Of a stretch of 10,644 nucleotides of DNA, positions 7,251 to 10,644 are shown piece after piece. The notes under the pieces are model-generated. The model was not told the DNA's origin. It did not search any database and was given only the letters and a program-made list of their open reading frames with translations. The position numbers and the translations under genes were made by a program. Position 1 is the first letter of the stretch. The number at the start of each line of letters is the position of its first letter. Source of the stretch: a bacterium (lineage in GTDB: Bacteria > Chloroflexota > Dormibacteria > Aeolococcales > Bog-877); contig JAJZGN010000051.1 of NCBI GenBank assembly GCA_021798435.1, forward strand, positions 1 through 10,644, given 5' to 3'.

Positions 7251-7256
7251 ATCATA
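7251..7256 (-). promoter_or_regulatory. Possible -10 element for ctaB
   Basis: TATGAT, one mismatch from TATAAT, sits on the minus strand in the gap between the fusion gene and ctaB. It would start a transcript near 7244, giving a leader of about 45 nt before the AUC at 7200. The nearest good -35, TTGACC (7289-7284), is 27 nt away, too far for a normal sigma70 promoter. Confidence 0.35.
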
Positions 7257-7316
7257 TCGCCGCCGCGCCGCCCCCTCATCTCCGGTCAACCTGGGGAACC
7301 GACCGGGCCGGGGCCG

Positions 7317-7355
7317 AAAACTCAGGGGCCCAGGATCTTGGCCAGATCCTGGGCC
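7317..7355 (-). terminator. Terminator-like hairpin overlapping the end of the SCO1-TlpA gene
   Basis: On the minus strand GGCCCAGGATCT (7355-7344) and AGATCCTGGGCC (7338-7327) form a perfect 12-bp stem with a 5-nt loop. Six nt later comes TTTT (7320-7317). The stem encodes the last codons of the protein (…AQDLAKILGP) and ends 3 nt before the stop codon. The U-run is short, so termination may be partial; that would let some transcripts continue into ctaB. Confidence 0.5.
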
Positions 7356-8923
7356 AGCGCCTCTGGCTGAAGCTGGCCCACCTGGATGGCGGCGATGCGG
7401 CCGGCGCTCGTGACAAAGACGGCCACGGGCAAGCCGGGCACCCCGTAGCGGAGGGCGATCTGGCCCGAGGAATCCAGGAGGCTGGGCACCTGGATCGCCT
7501 GCTGGCGCAGGAAGCCAAGGACCGTGGACCGGGACTCCTCGTAGTCCACCAGCAGCAGGCGCAGGCCCCGGCCGCGGTAGCGCCGGGCCTGGCTGGTCAC
7601 CAGCCGCATGTCGGCCCGGCAGTTGGTGCACCAGGTGGCCCAGAAGTCGATCAGGACCGGGTGACCGAGCCCGGCCGAGAGGGAGCCGCTCCCGCCCGCA
7701 GTGGATAGGAGAACGAAGCCAGGGGCGGTCCGACCGACCGCCGCCACCCCCCCGGTAGCCGCCAGGGAGGTGTACACCCCCCCCTGCTGGAGAAGGGGGG
7801 TGAGGCTGTCGAGCAGGGACTGGGGCGTCCAGCTGCCGCCGGAGTGGAGCTGCTGCAGGCCCTGGCTGTCCAAATAGGTGGAGATGGTGTGGGGCAGGCT
7901 GGCCGCACCGAGCTGGGGCCAGGACTGGTACTCGGTGACCACGTACCCCTCCGGGTTGATGACGTCCACCACCGAGGCGTGGACCAGGTCGTAGGGCTCG
8001 GGCAGCCCGGTGAACTGGTCCACCAGCGCCGGTCCGTCCCAGGGCAGGGCCTCCACCGGCGGCACCTTCAACGCCGCCCAGAACCTGTTGATGGTGGACT
8101 CGCCGCCGGTCAGGAGGGGCCAGCTGAGTCCAAAGCGCTGCTGGTAACGGCGCAGGATCGGCGGCGTGTCGTGCGCCGGGTCCTGGGTCACCTCCACGAT
8201 CTGCACCCTTCCCCGAAGCTGCTCCCGGTCCACCGCCCCTTGGAGCTGGAGCAGGGCCGCGGCCACCAGAGGGCAGGTCTCCTGGCACTCGGTCAGGAAG
8301 TTGGCCAGGATCACCACCTTTCCGCGATAGGCCCGCAGGCTGACCGGATGCCCGAACTGGTCGGTGAGGGTGACCTGGGGCACGGACATCACCGTGCCGG
8401 CGGCGACCTGGAGCCCGAAGTTGACGTCCTGGTTGCCTGCGTAGGCGCCCTGAAGGGTGGGCCGGCCCGCCCGCGGGAGGTGGAACGAGAAGAGCAGCGG
8501 CGCCAGCTGGCCGGCTGTCACCTGGAGATGGAGTGGACTCGTGGCCACCACCTGGCGCCCCCCCAGGCTGCCGGTGAGCCGGGCGGTGCCGTAAGTGCCG
8601 GCGGGGATCGCCACGACCGCGGCCGCGGCCGTTCCGGGAGCCACCGCCGCCCTCGTCAGCGAGAAGGAGCTGTCCAGATGTAGCGACACGTCCCCGGCGG
8701 CCCCAAGCGCGCCCTGAAGTGCGAGGGAGGAGAGTTTCCCCGGGAGGTCGAACGCGCCCGGTGCGGGCGGCGCCGTCACCGTCATCAGGATGAGGACCCT
8801 CCCGGTGGGCTGGGGGCGGTGAAGGAGCCAGTAGGCGGCACCGGACGCGATCACAAGGGTCCCGAGGACCGCGGCCAGGGCAGCCCGCCCCCTGCTCCAG
8901 TGCCACCTGGAAGCCTGGCTCAC
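7322..8923 (-). CDS. Membrane-anchored SCO1-TlpA/ResA fusion, cytochrome oxidase copper-site assembly protein
   Basis: This 533-residue protein has a basic N-terminus and one hydrophobic helix (about 14-34) with no lipobox cysteine, so it is probably an uncleaved anchor with an extracytoplasmic body. Residues about 37-155 form a beta-rich, unassigned domain. Residues about 180-325 are a SCO1/SenC domain with copper ligands C213 and C217 (TECQETCP) and distal H315 (VHASVVDVINPEG). Residues about 398-533 are a TlpA/ResA thioredoxin domain with redox cysteines C432 and C435 (WATWCTNC) and the cis-proline region GVPGLPVAVF. SCO proteins deliver copper to the CuA centre of oxidase subunit II, and TlpA-type proteins keep the cysteines reduced; here both jobs sit on one chain. 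GTG 8923 is chosen for its GGGAGG 5 nt upstream; GTG 8962 lacks one. ctaB follows on the same strand. The domain order is clear; the physiological partner is inferred. Confidence 0.88.
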   Translation of the reverse strand: MSQASRWHWSRGRAALAAVLGTLVIASGAAYWLLHRPQPTGRVLILMTVTAPPAPGAFDLPGKLSSLALQGALGAAGDVSLHLDSSFSLTRAAVAPGTAAAAVVAIPAGTYGTARLTGSLGGRQVVATSPLHLQVTAGQLAPLLFSFHLPRAGRPTLQGAYAGNQDVNFGLQVAAGTVMSVPQVTLTDQFGHPVSLRAYRGKVVILANFLTECQETCPLVAAALLQLQGAVDREQLRGRVQIVEVTQDPAHDTPPILRRYQQRFGLSWPLLTGGESTINRFWAALKVPPVEALPWDGPALVDQFTGLPEPYDLVHASVVDVINPEGYVVTEYQSWPQLGAASLPHTISTYLDSQGLQQLHSGGSWTPQSLLDSLTPLLQQGGVYTSLAATGGVAAVGRTAPGFVLLSTAGGSGSLSAGLGHPVLIDFWATWCTNCRADMRLVTSQARRYRGRGLRLLLVDYEESRSTVLGFLRQQAIQVPSLLDSSGQIALRYGVPGLPVAVFVTSAGRIAAIQVGQLQPEALAQDLAKILGP

Positions 8924-8930
8924 CGATGCC

Positions 8931-8950
8931 TCCCACCACGGTCGGTGGGA
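8931..8950 (-). promoter_or_regulatory. Inverted repeat masking the Shine-Dalgarno of the SCO1-TlpA gene
   Basis: TCCCACC (8931-8937) and GGTGGGA (8944-8950) are perfect 7-bp inverted arms around a 6-nt loop. In the mRNA the 3' arm covers the first four bases of GGGAGG (8934-8929), the Shine-Dalgarno of GTG 8923. It could act as an RNA hairpin limiting translation or as a DNA operator. The C/G-run arms recall CsoR-type copper operators, which would suit a copper chaperone, but that is only a resemblance. Confidence 0.45.
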
Positions 8951-8963
8951 CCCGGCGCGCACT

Positions 8964-8975
8964 GGTCCCCGGACC
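8964..8975. repeat. Short palindrome upstream of the SCO1-TlpA gene
   Basis: GGTCC and GGACC flank two C bases, giving a 12-bp near-palindrome 14 bp upstream of the Shine-Dalgarno-masking repeat. It may be a second operator half or chance in GC-rich DNA. The gap between this gene and the maleylpyruvate-isomerase-like gene (8924-9023) otherwise shows only a weak TAGGAT hexamer (9007-9002, minus) as a possible -10. Confidence 0.25.
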
Positions 8976-9023
8976 TGAAGTAAGGCTCCTGCACCAGGGC
9001 CATCCTAACCAACCGGTCCGCGG

Positions 9024-9761
9024 TCAGTCGGTGAAGCAGAGGTCCCTCAGCCGGGAGGCCAGGCCCAGGTCCGGCACGGGCAGCTCCACCCGCCGGTAGA
9101 GCCAGAGGAGGAGGTCAGAGGCCGTGGCCAGCAGCACCGGCGCACCGGCCTCCGCTCCCCTACGGTGCACCACGGTGCCGGGAGGGCTCCCGTCCTGGAC
9201 CGTCCAGGCAGCGTCCCAGTCGGAGCAGGAGAGCGCCAGCCGGCCGCTGAGGGCGGGCCTCGGAGGGTCGGCCGGGTCCGCCTCCGACGAGACTGAGAAG
9301 GTGAGGAACTCGTCCACCGCGTCCGCCGCCTCCTGAGCGTCGATCGGAGCCGCGATCCCGGCCGCCCGGGCGGCGTCCCAGTGGTGCACGGCGGCCTCCT
9401 GGACCTGATGGCGGAGGACGAAGGTCACATTCCGCTGGGCTGGTGCCCACGTCCAGCACGGCGCTCCGGGATCAGCCGCCGCCAGGACCGCTGCCAGCCG
9501 GTGCGCCCCAGCCAAGAACACCTCCAGGAGCTCACCGTCCGGAGCCACGGTGGGCCGCCGGGATTCCGGGGGCGGCTCCTGGAGCAGCTCCTCGACGATC
9601 GTCGCCCAGAACCAGTGAACCTCGGTGACGTGGCGGACCAGGTCGGCCACCTGCCACCCGGGGCATCCCTCCACCGGCGCCCCCAGATTGCCCGCAGCCA
9701 CCACCGCGAGGCCGGAGCTGTGCTCGGCGATCGCCCTCAGGGGATCGAAGCTGAGCTGCAC
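9024..9761 (-). CDS. Maleylpyruvate isomerase-family (mycothiol-dependent type, DinB-like) protein
   Basis: This 245-residue soluble protein has the N-terminal four-helix DinB-like metal-binding domain seen in mycothiol-dependent maleylpyruvate isomerases. The phrase GCPGWQVADLVRHVTEVHWFW (about residues 32-52) and the later HQVQEAAVHHWDAARAAG (about 117-134) carry the histidines and glutamate expected to hold a divalent metal. The C-terminal half, with ATASDLLLWLYRR, matches the small second domain of the family. Most members have no proven reaction, and the mycothiol link is family-level knowledge only. GTG 9761 is supported by TAGGGT exactly 6 nt upstream with no Shine-Dalgarno, a leaderless layout. 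It lies upstream of the SCO1-TlpA gene with a 100-nt gap and is divergent from the methyltransferase gene. Confidence 0.8.
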   Translation of the reverse strand: MQLSFDPLRAIAEHSSGLAVVAAGNLGAPVEGCPGWQVADLVRHVTEVHWFWATIVEELLQEPPPESRRPTVAPDGELLEVFLAGAHRLAAVLAAADPGAPCWTWAPAQRNVTFVLRHQVQEAAVHHWDAARAAGIAAPIDAQEAADAVDEFLTFSVSSEADPADPPRPALSGRLALSCSDWDAAWTVQDGSPPGTVVHRRGAEAGAPVLLATASDLLLWLYRRVELPVPDLGLASRLRDLCFTD

Positions 9762-9767
9762 CCGTCG

Positions 9768-9773
9768 ACCCTA
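9768..9773 (-). promoter_or_regulatory. -10 element for a leaderless maleylpyruvate-isomerase-like mRNA
   Basis: TAGGGT on the minus strand ends exactly 6 nt before GTG 9761, repeating the arrangement at 4179 and 5212. No Shine-Dalgarno precedes the GTG. A -35 is not evident. The element lies between the divergent methyltransferase and isomerase-like genes. Confidence 0.4.
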
Positions 9774-9849
9774 GCACGCTGTGGCCGCGGCACCGCCGGC
9801 GCCGCGAGCGAAGTTGCCGGCGGCGGCGGCGGGACGCGAGGATGGTGGC

Positions 9850-10596
9850 GTGGCTAGATGGGCACGCTGGCTGGGCAGCTGGGAGGCGCAGCAGCAGGCC
9901 CTGCTGCCCCGGCGCGAGGAGCGCTTCAGCCTGATCTGCGCGGCCCTGGCCACCGGATGCGGGACGAGTCCAAGGGTCCTGGACCTCGGAAGCGGGCCGG
10001 GCTCGCTGGCTCTCCGGGTGGTGCGCTGCCTTCCCGGGTCTGAGGTGGTGGCCGTGGATCGCGATCCGGTGTTGCTGGAGATCGGGCGCCGGGCGCTGGT
10101 GCGGCGCCCCCAGGTCTCCTTCGCCGACCGAGACCTCGCCGATCCCCTGCTGCCCGAGCTGGGGTCCGGATTCGACGCCGCGGTCTCCAGCACGGCGCTG
10201 CACTGGTTGGACGAGGCCGCCCTCGCCCGTCTCTACCGGAGCCTGGCCCTGATGCTTCGCCCCGGCGGTATCTTCCTCAACGCCGACCACCTCCCCCGGT
10301 CAGGAGGCGCGATCGAGGAGCTGGTCGGGGAACTGGAAAAGGGGGCCGAGGAGGGACGACCGCAGCCAGCCCCCTCCGGCGCCCGGAGCTGGGATGGATG
10401 GTGGGCCATCGCGGAGAGCGCGGCCGAGCTCTCCGAGGCGGTTGCCGAGCGGCGCCGCCGGGAGCACCACCATCCCCAGCGCTCCGTCCCTGTGCCCCTC
10501 GAACACCACCGGCAAGCCCTGCGCGACGCCGGCTTCGCGGAGGTTGGATGCCTGTGGCAGCACCTCAACGACCGTATCCTGGTGGCCGTTCGCTGA
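9850..10596 (+). CDS. Class I SAM-dependent methyltransferase
   Basis: This is a 248-residue cytosolic Rossmann-fold methyltransferase. The SAM-binding motif I VLDLGSGPGS is at residues 43-52, the acidic end of strand 2 is at VVAVDRDP (D70), and FDAAVSSTALHWLD (about 108-121) and LRPGGIFLNADHL (about 136-148) are later family motifs. The C-terminus PLEHHRQALRDAGFAEVGCLWQ is common in small-molecule methyltransferases of this group; the acceptor substrate is unknown. GTG 9850 is preferred because GAGG lies 8 nt upstream and homologues begin near the WxxxWLGSW stretch. A GTG at 9781, only 19 nt from the divergent start, would add an Ala/Pro-rich tail and cannot be excluded. It is divergently transcribed from the maleylpyruvate-isomerase-like gene, and nothing recognisable follows before the contig end. 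Confidence 0.85.
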   Translation: MARWARWLGSWEAQQQALLPRREERFSLICAALATGCGTSPRVLDLGSGPGSLALRVVRCLPGSEVVAVDRDPVLLEIGRRALVRRPQVSFADRDLADPLLPELGSGFDAAVSSTALHWLDEAALARLYRSLALMLRPGGIFLNADHLPRSGGAIEELVGELEKGAEEGRPQPAPSGARSWDGWWAIAESAAELSEAVAERRRREHHHPQRSVPVPLEHHRQALRDAGFAEVGCLWQHLNDRILVAVR

Positions 10597-10636
10597 GCTC
10601 AAGGGCGCCGAGGCTGAGCGGCGGCGGTAAGGGTCA

Positions 10637-10644
10637 AGATCGGA
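10637..10644. other. Residual Illumina adapter at right contig end
   Basis: The last eight bases, AGATCGGA, are the start of the standard Illumina adapter read-through and the exact reverse complement of bases 1-8. They should be trimmed. Bases 10597-10636, between the methyltransferase stop and the adapter, hold nothing I recognise. Confidence 0.85.

Noticed and set aside
7284..7289. TTGACC on the minus strand as the -35 of a ctaB promoter
   Set aside because: It lies 27 nt from the TATGAT hexamer, and no -10 occurs at 16-19 nt.
7182..8939. A 585-residue open frame on the minus strand, out of phase with the SCO1-TlpA gene
   Set aside because: It is Gly/Pro/Arg-rich low-complexity translation with no domain, and the other frame holds clear SCO1 and thioredoxin motifs.
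1..10644. Terminal inverted repeat (TCCGATCT...AGATCGGA) as ends of a mobile element or linear replicon
   Set aside because: The match is exactly the Illumina adapter end and stops after 8-9 bases; there is no transposase or replication gene.

Overview
This is a GC-rich bacterial contig (about 70% GC by eye) with densely packed genes, mostly GTG starts and short intergenic gaps. A maleylpyruvate-isomerase/mycothiol-type enzyme, a CtaB-type haem O synthase and apparent leaderless GTG starts suggest a high-GC, aerobic, probably soil-dwelling lineage such as Actinomycetota or a neighbouring group (for example Dormibacterota/Chloroflexota). The sequence alone does not settle this. The first 8 bases (TCCGATCT) and the last 8 (AGATCGGA) are the two orientations of the Illumina adapter end. 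The window is therefore probably a whole metagenomic contig with untrimmed adapter, and the gene at the left edge is cut by assembly rather than by biology.

Layout. Left (8-1294, minus): an APC-family amino-acid permease, 3'-truncated, behind a good promoter in a 286-nt divergent intergenic region. Plus strand 1581-3159: a small TfoX/YjbR-like protein followed 7 nt later by an FMN-dependent lactate 2-monooxygenase-like enzyme. Minus strand 5098-3169: a class III-type PPK2 polyphosphate kinase and then an aldo/keto reductase. Plus strand 5212-6243: an NAD-dependent epimerase/SDR-like protein. Minus strand 8923-6262: a membrane-anchored SCO1 + TlpA fusion protein followed by ctaB (haem O synthase). 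Minus strand 9761-9024: a maleylpyruvate-isomerase-family protein. Plus strand 9850-10596: a class I SAM methyltransferase.

The most interesting unit is the respiratory-oxidase assembly pair. One extracytoplasmic polypeptide carries an unassigned beta-rich domain, a SCO1 copper-chaperone domain with an intact CxxxC...His site, and a TlpA/ResA thioredoxin domain with WCxxC. It sits directly upstream of the gene for haem O synthesis. Together they would supply the CuA-site metal, the thiol reductant and the haem precursor for a haem-copper oxidase, although no oxidase subunit genes are in the window. The fusion gene has a strong Shine-Dalgarno partly buried in a perfect inverted repeat, and it ends in a terminator-like hairpin inside the coding sequence. 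ctaB has a strong Shine-Dalgarno that points at an AUC codon rather than a normal start.

Three genes (aldo/keto reductase, epimerase, maleylpyruvate-isomerase-like) show the same arrangement: a TAnnnT hexamer exactly 6 nt before a GTG and no Shine-Dalgarno, which indicates leaderless transcripts. The other genes look like ordinary metabolic genes with no evident mobile elements, CRISPR arrays or RNA genes.
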